Source of the DNA: Podila epigama
Lineage: Eukaryota; Mortierellomycota; Mortierellomycetes; Mortierellales; Mortierellaceae
Reading direction: 5' to 3'
NCBI GenBank assembly: GCA_015679605.1
Contig: JAAAVE010000515.1
Location: 1-17,365 of the forward strand
DNA length: 17,365 nucleotides
Shown here: in pieces, positions 1 through 9,673 of the stretch
How positions within the stretch are numbered: position 1 is the first letter of the stretch
Layout of the letters: every line of letters starts with the position of its first letter
Translations under genes and position numbers: made by a program
The notes under the pieces: generated by a model
The model's database searches: none
What the model was told of the DNA's origin: nothing
What the model saw: the letters and a program-made list of their open reading frames with translations, nothing else

Positions 1-53
<53 letters not shown>
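1..53. repeat. (GA)n microsatellite
   Basis: An uninterrupted GA dinucleotide run opens the window, so its true left boundary is not visible. It is followed by a pyrimidine-rich stretch (about 60-168) upstream of the first gene. It may be promoter, 5' UTR or the tail of an upstream intron. Confidence 0.97.
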
Positions 54-56
<3 letters not shown>

Positions 57-168
57 ATCGATTTGTGGTCCAGACAATCTACTTCTTTGTATCAATCTGC
101 ATTCATTCAATCATTTCACTTTCTTCTAATCATCAATCTCCATCTCTCAATAATACATTTCGCCCTGG

Positions 169-2104
169 ATGAGTTTCTCATCTCCAAAATGTGTTGCCTC
201 CAATGGCCATACCTTCTTTGCTATGACCACCACAGGGTTTGGAGACAACCAACAGGTCGTCCTCGCCCAGTCCAACAAGGCACCAGGGTCGCTGGCCGAT
301 CTTACCTGGACTGTAGTTGCCGCAACACCACAAAAGAATCTTTACTATCTCCAGGGGCTCGTCATCTCCAATAACTTTGTCTGCCATATCGATGACCAAG
401 GTGTCTTCACCATCCTCAGCACCGTCGGCAAAACCACGCAGGACGACGCCACGCTCGTGACAGTGCCTCGAGGCTACCGTTACGATACCGTCTCCAAAAC
501 ATGGTCCAACATCGACATGTCGCCCGACTACAAATGGAAATTCATCGGTGGCAGCGCTCTCTTTTCTGTAACACCCACCTCTGGTGCCGGTACAGGGAGC
601 ACTCTCTTTCATGTTTATGATACATCCGTGACAGCCAACACAATAACTGCGGCAGTCTATGATCCGAGTAGTCGGACCATGGTAGAACGTAGTGAAACCT
701 GGTCGATCCCAGCAGCAAGTGGTGAACCTGTTCAGTTCGCTGCAAGCAATGACAACAGACTCTATGTTATCTCGAAGCATTTTCTCCAGAACAAGAACTA
801 CCTGACCATCTTGCCCATCACACCCAACGGCGCGGCGCCTACCCCACTAACGTCCCTCAGTATTGATGTCGCACCAGCCTGTGATATGTCCTTTAGCACA
901 CCCAAAGCAGCCGTTCGAGAAAAAGTGTTTTATGCATATTGTTCCGTAAGTTTCCTTTGCAATTGGTCATTTATTCGACATACACACACACACACACACA
1001 CCCACACACACAAACAACATATGATATATTCGAAAAAGAAAAAAAAAAGCTTTCATTTGGGTGACTGTATCTCACCTTTTAATTGTTTGTTGTTCATAGG
1101 ACGCAGGGAAAACGCGCTTTAGCTTCTTTACATATGATGGCACAAAGATGAGCACAGAAGTGAATGTAACCAAGGCCACCGTCAGTCAGTTTGCTGGCTT
1201 CCTACCTATCGGCCCTCAAGGAAGTCCTGCCACTTGGGCATTTCTCTACGGCACTAATGGTATTTACGGTGTCACTTTGACAGGACCGCAGGCCGGTGAC
1301 TGGCAAACTGTCCCATACAAGTTCAATATGACAGGCGATGGTGGACGTGGCGATAATGGTGGTGGTGGTCGTGGCGGATCTGGAATCTGGAACTCTGGAC
1401 TAGATGATAATAATAACGATGGGTTATCAACAGGGGCGATTGCTGGTATTGTCGCTGGCGCTGTTGCTTTGGCACTCATCTTATTCTTCTGTATCCGCAG
1501 ACGCAGACACAACAAGAAGATTCAGAAGGCATCGCAAGTCATGCAGGAGACCTTTCCGCCTTATGCTCCATCTTACCCACAACAATATATTCAACAGCAA
1601 CAACAGCAGCAACATGGATTTGACTTGAATGCCAAACACGATCCCGTATCAACTGTCCAACAAGGCCCCTTCTTGCCGCAACAACAGCAATATTCTACCA
1701 CGTACTATCAACCTCATAACATGACAGCGATAACGCCTCAAGCACCACAGACCCTCTTGTCTTCACACCTCTCACCTCATACCTCAACGATATCGTCACC
1801 CGCAAACACATATGTGTCCTCGCCCCAGTCATATTCGGACTCGAGTACAGTCGTCGCCAGTAGCCCAAGTCTGAACAGCACAAGTTACCCACCCTTCAAG
1901 AACAGCAACAACCCTCAGCAATACGACCCCAGCCATCTCCCACAGAATCCTTCCGTTTTTTACTCCACCCCAATGTCTCACGATCCTCGCGCGCCACAAC
2001 AATACCCAGCACCAGCAGCTCCCCAAGACCATGGACAAAACCAGTCTTCTGATACTTCAAAGAACCCACGCGCCCCACAGGAGAGAGATGACTATGCCCA
2101 ATGA
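169..2104 (+). CDS. Single-pass membrane protein with beta-propeller-like ectodomain and Gln/Pro/Ser-rich cytoplasmic tail (2 exons, possibly missing a first exon)
   Basis: I do not recognise a named family. Exons are 169-945 and 1100-2104. The intron 946-1099 (GTAAGT...TTCATAG) is in phase 0, giving 593 aa. Residues 1 to about 335 are beta-rich with repeated aromatic/Gly motifs (for example LFHVYDTS and LYVISKHF), resembling a kelch or propeller ectodomain. A Gly-rich linker (about 339-355) leads to one membrane helix (about 371-391, GAIAGIVAGAVALALILFF). A basic stop-transfer cluster (RRRRHNKK) and a roughly 190-residue tail rich in Gln, Pro, Ser and Tyr follow. The layout suggests a type I surface protein with a signalling or scaffolding tail. 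Oddly, no signal peptide follows the ATG at 169, and an in-frame stop lies at 151-153. A signal exon could lie left of the window. Function is unknown. The gene converges on REV1, with 129 bp between the stops. Confidence 0.78.
982..1011. repeat. (CA)n microsatellite inside the intron of the first gene
   Basis: A CA dinucleotide run with one interruption (CCC at 1001-1003) lies in the middle of the 946-1099 intron. It inflates this intron to 154 nt, longer than most others in the window. Confidence 0.9.
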
Positions 2105-2233
2105 TTCGTAACAAATAGAATTACCATTTAACACTCACCACACATATAGCATGACAATAATGACAAGAGAAGCATTTAAAAAAATCTACATCAAAACGTA
2201 AAAATACAACATTATTATTATGGACTTCAATCT

Positions 2234-5200
2234 TCAATCCAGCGTAAAGAATCCACCGTATACTTTGGAGACAAGCCTGTTGGCAACAACAAGGATCTGG
2301 TCCAAAGCTTGACGCCATGTCATGCTCACTTTGATACTGTGTGATTGTGATTGTGATTGTGATTGTGATTGTGAATGTCCCAAAAGTCTTTCACCACCAC
2401 GCAAGATCCGTTGTTCATTCTCTTCAATCTTTCTTCGCAACCACCTCAACAGCAACCGAACGCGTTCTAGGTCACGCTCCATCCAAATCACGCGTGCCAC
2501 AAAATCTGAGAACGCCTGCACATCCTCTGGATTCGGACCTTCGTCCACCAGCTTTTCTAACTTTGAATGACTCACTTCGTCTTCGTGTTCATGTTCATCC
2601 TCGTTTTCGTCTTTCTTATCAGGGTATGGCTTTTGAGGAACCTGAACAAGAGTCGACTTGACCCACTCGCTCAACATCTGGCGTAATGGTCCTACTTCGT
2701 GAAGACCCATCAATGTAGGTCGTTCAATAGTAGCTTCGACCACTCGATTCTCTTCTCCATACTTTTTTTCGCCCTCTCGGAGAGCCTTGGCAACATTCAA
2801 CCGCTTCTGTTCTTGCATCTTTTGCCGATGCTTCAACACCGCTACTTTGTGGTCCCTTTCAATCTCGGCTCGAATATCGGGTGGCAATGCTATAAGAAAA
2901 TCTGGGTCCAATGAAGGTATATCATCCTCCAAACCATCCACTGCATCTGAGCTAGTTCCAGTTCGTAGAGCCATCGCTACATCATGCTCAGCTATTGGAT
3001 GTCTACCACCATTTGGACCACTGTAGCCAACGCCATCATTTCCCACTTCCTCCCGACGTGTCTCCTTTGCTCTCAAAGAGCCTTCTGCCACACCTCTACC
3101 TCCGCGCCCAACACCTCTCGGACGCCCACGCGGCCGTCCTCTTGTTGTACCACTCCCTCGTCCACCACGTCCAACCGCTACACGACCTGCTGCTTGATCT
3201 GCAATACCAACGCCACGCTGACCTTGCGCCTTTGTTAAAGTCTCACTCGAAGAGCTCCTGACCCAAGAGCCTGAACCTGTCCGTGGCTCGTGTACAATCT
3301 GTTGAATCAGCCGTTGGTTTTCTTGGATATGAGAGTATTCTCTCTCAATCTCGTCCCGAATCTCTTTTGGTAACGCCTCCAACACAGACATGTCAAGCTA
3401 TTCACGCAAAAGTAAAATGAGGGATAAGAAAAATTGAACATAATCCCCCCAAAAGGCAGGATAAAAGAAAACAAAAATCTGCAAAAAGTACCTTGGACTG
3501 TGATGGTAAAACTTCTATACCACTGGGGTCAGGGTCTGGCGCCTTGGCTGGTCGTGGTCCCTCATGAGACGTTTGATTCCGATCCGCATATCGGTGGAGA
3601 GTGCGACGGATAGCAGGTGTCGACAATGCCGCCAATTCAGCAGGATCAAGCTGTGACCATGGCGGTAACGTTGCTGGAATCGCTGGTGTAGAGTCCATCG
3701 CGTGAGGCCGTCCTTGTCCATTGCTCCGAAATGGCTGTGATGGTGGACTCATTAAATGATCTCTTCTCAGCATTATCTGAGATGGAGGAATAATGGCAGA
3801 GACATCGCCAGCGTGCGCTTCTTCGTCGTCATCGTCATTGACAGGTGTAGTCACTACTGACTGTTCCTTTTGTTGTGAAATCGTACCCTCTCCAGGACCG
3901 TTGCAGTCAAGAAGAACTAGGTTATTATGCCTCCGGAGTTCATCTTGAATATCAACTGGCAGCTCATTGAACGTGGTACGATCAATCTCCAGAGTAGGGA
4001 GGACAGCAGGCTCTACTGGAGGTGGGGATGGCCGTGTTTGTGGTTGTGGTTTTGGAGATATGGGTCTGTTGCTGTCCAATCTAGGCTCACTTGATGTGGA
4101 GGAGGATGAAGTTGTCGCGGCTCTCTTTGGAATTACAGTACTAGTGCTGGAAGACTTTGCCTGAAACATTGACGAGATGGTTGTTTGGTTCTTTGTATCC
4201 AGGTATGCCGCTGAGGATGACTCTGAAAAGTTGATTGTCTCGTTACTCAGCTTCATCAACTGAATCCCAATGCCTAAAAGTCGCATAGATATTTGATACC
4301 ATGTAAGCATTTTCCCATTCGTCAGGTAAATCATGTCATATATGCAGACGCGTCTTTGTTCACTCTAGGATTCTTACCTCTGAGATCAAGGACATCAAAC
4401 CTGAAAAAGTTCATGATCTTCATAACTTCTCGCGCTATGACTTCGGGATCATCCGTATAGCGTGGCAGCTGTCCTGTCCTTGCGTATTGGTCGCAAGGCC
4501 CATGGCCCAGATGCTTCCAATGCCCTTTAACGTTAGGATTCCGCTTCATGACCTAAAGAGATTTTTTTTTACCACACAAATTTCAACGGAAATGAACATC
4601 TTTTTTTTTAAAAAAACCTCCAATATGGAGCTCAACATACAAATAGCACAGATGATCAAGTTACCTTTACAACAACAGCCTTGGCAACTCTTTCAATATC
4701 CTTGAGTCGCTTACTGACTTCGACGGACAAGTCATGGATGAAAACTTCCAACTGTTGTTGGTTCTCAAAGCGTACCCCCCATGAGATCTCTGCACTCACA
4801 CTCTGCCTTGTCTTATCTCGGTCTGACGACAATGTTGTCTCATCTATACCCCTACAAGAATTATAAAGCATCCCACCCGTCTTCATCCCACAAAATGTCT
4901 GCAATGATTCTTTGGGGATCTGCTGCAGCTCATACAGAGTATGAACGTTAAATCTCTCTACCAATTCCTGAGCTGTCTTGTAACCAACTCCTGGTAAATC
5001 CTTGACTGTCAGCGCCTTGGGCGCTTTCTTTTCGGCGCCCTTCCCCAATACCTCATCGACATTAGTATCACCGTCGGTTTCGAGACTGATGCGGGAATGT
5101 TGGTCTTGCTCAGGGGTCAAGGATTGAGGCTCCAGTGAGGGGAAGCCTTGGTCACCCTGGAGCTCTTTTAGCGTTCGATCAGAACCAGGAGCACTCGGCC

Positions 5201-7760
5201 AGATATATTGCCCATGTGGTTTAGCCCGTTTAGTTGATAGCTTGGCAAGAAGAATGTTTGGGCCTATACCAATGCTGGCATGACATCCTGTGACAGACCA
5301 GATCTCGTCCCGGATCCGTTGAGCAAACTCACCAGGGTCCATTTGAGGCTGCGTGCTCAGCATTGATGACGATGATCCTGATGATGCAGAAGAAGACAAG
5401 GAACTGGAAGAGTACGCACTGTCTTCCCATATCGAAGTGCATTTGGAGGTGACATCCACGAGTGCCTCGTCTACAGAGACCGCTTGAAGTTCGTCAGCAT
5501 AGGAGAGCAAAATCTTGTAAAACTCGATTGAAATATCCTCGTACTGTTGAAACTCGTATGGAACGACAATAAGATCAGAGCATAGAGTACGAGCTCGCAT
5601 CAGCTGCATTCCATTCTTGACTCCGAAATGACGGGCCAAGTAATTGCATGACGCTATCTCACTGTTGGATGTGGACCCGCCAGTCCCATGAGCGACTGCA
5701 ATTGGTTTGTTCAAAAGCTCGGGCTTGCCTCTTGTTGCGACAGAGGCAAAGAAGCAATCAAAGTCAATGTGCCTAATTGAATCGCGCAAGAGTAACAATG
5801 AAAGGTGAGAATGAGAAGAGCTCTGTAAGCGAAGATGCATTAATGGGGAAAAATGTAGCCAGTGTCATTCCAATATATATCACTTGCATGATAACTCGAT
5901 TCTTGGACTTTGATGGCGGTACAACATGATTCTTTTGAATCTCGGCTGTGACTTCTCTGAGCCTTGCCTTCCAGGTAGACAGGTAATGCAGCCGTGACGA
6001 CTGGTAAAATTTTTCGACGAATCCAGGCATAACTGAAGAGTTGAGGCGGTTCCAGGGGACGGAGAGCTCAATCAGAGTGGAGTGTCGCGTGTCATTTTCT
6101 GAGATCTCTGGAGGGGCCATCTCATCTCGCGTAAAGCCCTGGGTGGCATCTTCGCCAGGGACCGATGCGATAGGTGGATGTAACCGAGGCTGAACATTGA
6201 ACGGGTTTGGAAGAGTTCCAGACTTTACCCAAAGATTGTTCGCGCTTGGTGGCTGTGGTGGTGGCGACGGCGGAAGAGGAGAAGGTGGAGGAGGAAGCTG
6301 GATTTGGCCACTTTCTAAAGATTGTGGTGGAGAGCTGGGTGCGCTGTCCTTTACCTCCTTCACGATTGGACTATCCTGACTAAAGTTTTGCGTAAAATGC
6401 GCTGGGTCGAGGTCATCAAACATCTCATCAAATTCTTCGGTTGGCCCTGCTGTATGTTCCTCCTCCACTTCCTGGTGGACCTCGGTCTCAACAGGTTTGG
6501 GCGATTCTTGATTTGGCATCACTTGGGTCAGCTCCATTGAGTTGTCAAAACCATAATCGGTCCAATCCATGTCGTCAGGATCTTGTTCTACCTCCTGTGC
6601 ACTCGGCACAGGGCTCGTCTTGGATGGGTTGATTGCCTGAGTGATGAACACTTGAGAATCTGACAAAGATGCCCTCCTAGTCTGGGACATAAGAGTTGAG
6701 TCTACGGGAATTTGTGGTGGTTTTGGTGTCGATCCTTCACTTTGATTTTTTTGGCTGGGGAACTGGATCGTTTGGGCAGAAGTAGGGATGCGGAGGGTAC
6801 TGAACTTGTGCCATGCCAGTAGGCGATTTGCCTTGACACTCTCTGTGATCCACTCTGGCTTTGCGACCTTGTAATGGCTAAATTTAATGAGGACATGAGG
6901 AATTAAAAGATTTAGTACTGATGTGTGATGCGGTTCTTGATGAGAGTAGATTCCAAATCGACATTTTTAAAGTAAGAGAATAGGTACCGAAACTCCTTCA
7001 TCTTTGCCTGCGTCAAGTTAGACGCGACGATATGAGTGATATTGCTTTTAGATACTGCGGATGAAAATAAAATGAGTTTTATCTTTGGTCAGTGACTTTT
7101 TTTCATTTTAGTGCGGTGTTCGATTGGAAATTGGGTAATATTAACGCGAGGCACCTACGAAATTGACACCACTCGCCGCCTACAAAACATAAAAGTCCAA
7201 AATTGTTACGATAGGATGAATATGTAAGTACAAGAACAGCACAAGACAATATCTGTGCTTGTCGCGATTGTGAACATGTACGATAATAATCGACATTACC
7301 TCGCTGAACGATCATCGATCGAAGCTCTAAATGTGTTGAAGAATACAAAGAGTACATGCTTAAAAGTGTGTTGAAGAATACAAAGAGTACATGCTTAAAA
7401 GTGTGTTGTTACATCTAGCATGTATAGATATGAAACCGGGATTATAGAATGATTGTGGTACCTTGGATAGGAGGATATGTATATCCATTGACGTATATCA
7501 CCAAGCCTTCAAAAATCTGTGGAATGTCAGGATCTGCAAGGGCAGCACTATTGGGAGTATTTTGTATGAGCCATGTGAGTTTACGTTTTTTTTTTTTTTT
7601 TTTGGGCCTGGTTATTTAAATCACACTGAAGGACAACAAGGATACATATTTACGTTTCTTCAAACTGTAGCTGAAGCTTGGCTCTTTTGTTCTTGAAGTA
7701 GGTGCCAAAGTCACCATATCCGATGGCCTGGAAAGGGTCATCATTGCTCTCCTGTGCCAT
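2234..7760 (-). CDS. REV1: REV1, translesion DNA polymerase / deoxycytidyl transferase scaffold (10 exons)
   Basis: REV1 inserts dCMP opposite abasic or damaged template bases in the nucleus and recruits Pol zeta and other Y-family polymerases. Exons on the minus strand: 7760-7654, 7547-7462, 7326-7300, 7179-7159, 7054-6988, 6877-5888, 5772-4665, 4552-4378, 4273-3492, 3397-2234. All join in phase, giving 1508 aa. Seen in order: N-terminal FGTYFKNKRAKLQ; BRCT about 46-128 (ending in KPEWITESVKANRLL); Pro-rich linker; SSRLHYLS with the presumed template arginine R398; catalytic HIDFDCFF (D436, D438) and SVDEA (D534, E535); helix-hairpin-helix LPGVGYKTA; little finger; UBM motifs with LP at 965, 1130 and 1292; RG-rich linker about 1197-1225; C-terminal Rev7/polymerase-binding domain about 1355-1508. 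The ATG at 7760 is chosen because the longer frame opens with TTG directly after a stop. Odd points are the GC-AG intron, two microexons and extra UBMs. Confidence 0.95.
2341..2376. repeat. (GTGATT)n coding microsatellite in REV1
   Basis: Five GTGATT units and one GTGAAT variant. On the minus strand these read as alternating Ser-Gln codons in the REV1 C-terminal domain, so unit-number changes would stay in frame. Confidence 0.95.
5773..5887 (-). other. Probable GC-AG intron of REV1
   Basis: The exon ending at 5888 is followed by GCAAGTG, the typical form of a GC donor. The intron ends in TTCAATTAG at 5773. Splicing here gives RVIM-HIDFDCFF, matching the family pattern around the first catalytic aspartate. 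At 115 nt it is the usual size for this gene. The GT alternative needs GTGATA as donor, makes a 61-nt intron and inserts about 17-18 residues before HIDFD. Confidence 0.75.
7159..7326 (-). other. Two REV1 microexons (27 nt and 21 nt) and the intron between them
   Basis: Exon 7326-7300 (27 nt) encodes the LRSMIVQR segment and exon 7179-7159 (21 nt) encodes GEWCQF. Both sit between standard AG acceptors and GT donors and keep phase. Only with both included does the BRCT read EGLVIYVNGYT...QRGGEWCQFLSKSNITHIVASN, which aligns without gaps to REV1 BRCT domains. The intron between them is 7299-7180. Confidence 0.85.
7331..7400. repeat. 35-bp tandem duplication in REV1 intron 2
   Basis: Units 7331-7365 and 7366-7400 are identical except for the first base, followed by 8 bases of a third copy. 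The repeat lies wholly within the intron 7461-7327, next to its acceptor. Without the second copy the intron would be 100 nt, like its neighbours. Confidence 0.95.
7586..7603. repeat. T18 homopolymer in REV1 intron 1
   Basis: Eighteen consecutive T on the plus strand (poly-A on the transcribed sense of REV1) within intron 7653-7548. Length is probably variable and prone to sequencing error. Confidence 0.9.
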
Positions 7761-8080
7761 GCCGCATGCTTTCAAATGGAGGGGAATGAATGAAAGAAGT
7801 GCAGCGAGTGAGTCGAAGTTGTTCGCCACCAATCATTTTTTTTGTCTGATGGGAGAATCACGTGAGACGCCAAACCAATCGAGAAAGAGAGTGTGAGAGA
7901 GAACCGTCGTCTGTCTGCGATTCAAGAAAGAAAAAAGCCATCAATCCCACCCATCATCTACTTTTTCAACTTTTTCACTTAAGACTACACCTTTCTCCAT
8001 CCCCTCCAGTCAAATCCATCTGGCAATCCTTCTCTCGCCTCTCCTTCCATTCGACGGCCTTTGCACCCATATTTTGCCAA
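7761..8080. promoter_or_regulatory. Divergent promoter shared by REV1 and the STIMATE-family gene
   Basis: The 320 bp between the two start codons must hold both 5' UTRs and core promoters. Visible elements are CCAAT at 7829-7833 and 7874-7878, and a perfect 8-bp palindrome TCACGTGA at 7858-7865 (E-box core CACGTG at 7859-7864), of the kind bound by bHLH factors. A pyrimidine-rich stretch precedes the plus-strand ATG. No clear TATA box is visible. Confidence 0.6.
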
Positions 8081-9387
8081 ATGGGCTTTCTTCTTGTGCC
8101 CAGGGCAGTTCCCGATGAGGATCCTTCTGAAGCAGGCAACGGCACTTGTGGCCTCATGAGCTCCTTTGCTATCTTTGTTCAACTGCTCCTAGCCACCATC
8201 GCTTTCTCGACTCTAATCTTTAAAAGAAGCAAAGAGCGGCCCATGCGACCCATTAGAATTTGGTAACTCATTTGTTAAGCTTGTCGGTAGTGTTCTACAA
8301 GCAGGCAACACTTTGCTAGACTCGTTTCGTTAAAAAAAGTGACATATAATTGACTCCATGTCTCCTTTTGGGTAACTGTAGGCTCTTTGACGTTAGCAAA
8401 CAAATCGTGGGAGGAGTTGTCATCCACTCTTTGAACCTGCTGGCTGCCACTGCTTTTGGTCTGTCATCAGAACGAGAGGACTCGAATCCTTGTATCTGGT
8501 AAGAAATGGAGGAGTCATGTGTTGTGCGCAACGTGGCAATGAGATAATGATAATGCCAAGCTTTAATTGAACAACACCTAAAAAAACTCTCTCTTGATTA
8601 AAAACTCAGGTATTTTTTAAACATCTTTCTGGATACGACGTTCGGTGTTGGTGTTCTATATCTATTCTTGAAGGGCGCAGAAAAGTATTTCCAATACAGG
8701 AGGATCGAAGGACTCCGGACTGGAGACTATGGCAATCCACCCCAGTTCCAACGCTGGTGGAAGCAGACCCTTGTGTTTTCCCTCGGCTTGGTTGTGATGA
8801 AGATTGTTGTGGTCATTGTCCTGACATGGGTAATGTTCAGAATCTTTTTATATTCGTTACTTGCATTTTTTGCTTGCTTGCATTGTAATCCCTGCTTTTA
8901 CTGCCTTTCTTTTTCTTCGTAAGAGTCATACACTCATCTTGTATCTCTCTCTTTCATTTCCATCGCTTAGCCTTTCCTGTTTACTTTTGGCGAGTGGGTC
9001 TTGGGATGGACATTGCACGATGAAAAACTTCAGATTTTGTTTGTGATGCTTATTCTACCCTTGAGCATGAACATTTGTCAGTTCTGGGTTATTGATTATA
9101 TCCTCAAACAAAAGCCAGTCGAAAAGTTTCCCATCCGTATCGACGACGATGAGGAAGATTTGTATGGTTTGGTCAGTGGTCTGGATCAGAACTATGACGA
9201 GGAGGATGACCGTGCAGAGGATCACATTAATATGGTGGGCCAAGCGAGTGGACGGAGTAGAGATAGCTTTGAGGGGTTGCATCACAACGTCCATCATTCA
9301 TCAACAGGCGTACACCACCAGTCGTCAGGCGTGGACTCTGTAGAGGACGACTTTGGCAGCTTTGAGTCTTCAACGAGGCGAGTCTAG
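8081..9387 (+). CDS. STIMATE/TMEM110-family multi-pass membrane protein (fungal 'vacuolar membrane protein' family)
   Basis: Exons 8081-8262, 8382-8498, 8610-8829 and 8971-9387 join in phase to give 311 aa. Family hallmarks seen are CGLMSSFAIFVQLLLATIAFSTLIFKRSKERP at 23 onward (first helix), WLFDVSKQIVGGVVIHSLNLL, CIWYFLNIFLDTTFGVGVLYL, and two further hydrophobic segments (about 153-172 and 191-211). An acidic then His/Ser-rich cytosolic tail with DDFGSFES near its end follows. Human STIMATE is a 294-aa ER protein that promotes STIM1 activation at ER-plasma membrane contacts. Fungal relatives are annotated as vacuolar membrane proteins, and most fungi lack STIM/Orai, so the role here is uncertain. 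The start is the only in-frame ATG; the frame runs further upstream but only from a GTG. It is divergent from REV1 and convergent with TSPO. Confidence 0.88.
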
Positions 9388-9673
9388 GATGCGAACTATA
9401 ATTATTAAATATGATAATGTACATACACTTTACATGTTAACATGATGTCGTTGTACACGTCGTAGTCGTTTTGTTATTGAGTGCGATCGACATGGTAAAA
9501 TCATGCGCGTCGTGTCTTGTAGAATCGTGTCGAGTCGAGTCAAAGACTCTCAGAGTTCACATGAGCAGAGCAAATACTCAAATAAAAAAAAAGATTTATT
9601 TGCAGCATGTTAGCACGACAGTGTGTATGTTGTGTGTATTCTTAATGCTCCTTCGATGTGATATCCATCCATG
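9388..9673. other. Convergent intergenic region between STIMATE-family gene and TSPO
   Basis: This 286-bp AT-rich stretch holds the 3' ends of both genes. I see no coding potential beyond chance frames. The only structured element is the pair of opposed AATAAA motifs at 9581-9600. Confidence 0.8.
9581..9600. terminator. Opposed polyadenylation signals (bidirectional 3' end element)
   Basis: AATAAA lies at 9581-9586 on the plus strand and TTTATT at 9595-9600 reads AATAAA on the minus strand, with an A-run between. They lie 194 nt after the STIMATE-family stop and 74 nt after the TSPO stop. Both genes could use this short element, with slightly overlapping transcript ends. Confidence 0.6.

Noticed and set aside
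178-780. 200-codon open frame on the minus strand
   Set aside because: It is antisense to the first gene's exon, has no recognisable domain, and the plus-strand frame continues through a clean splice into the second exon.
5823-5883. GT-AG alternative for REV1 intron 6
   Set aside because: Donor GTGATA is poor, the intron would be only 61 nt, and it inserts about 17-18 residues into the catalytic strand. Kept as a possible minor isoform only.
7650-7832. Longer REV1 N-terminus starting at 7832
   Set aside because: That start is TTG, directly after a TGA. The ATG at 7760 has a good context and begins just before the conserved N-terminal motif.
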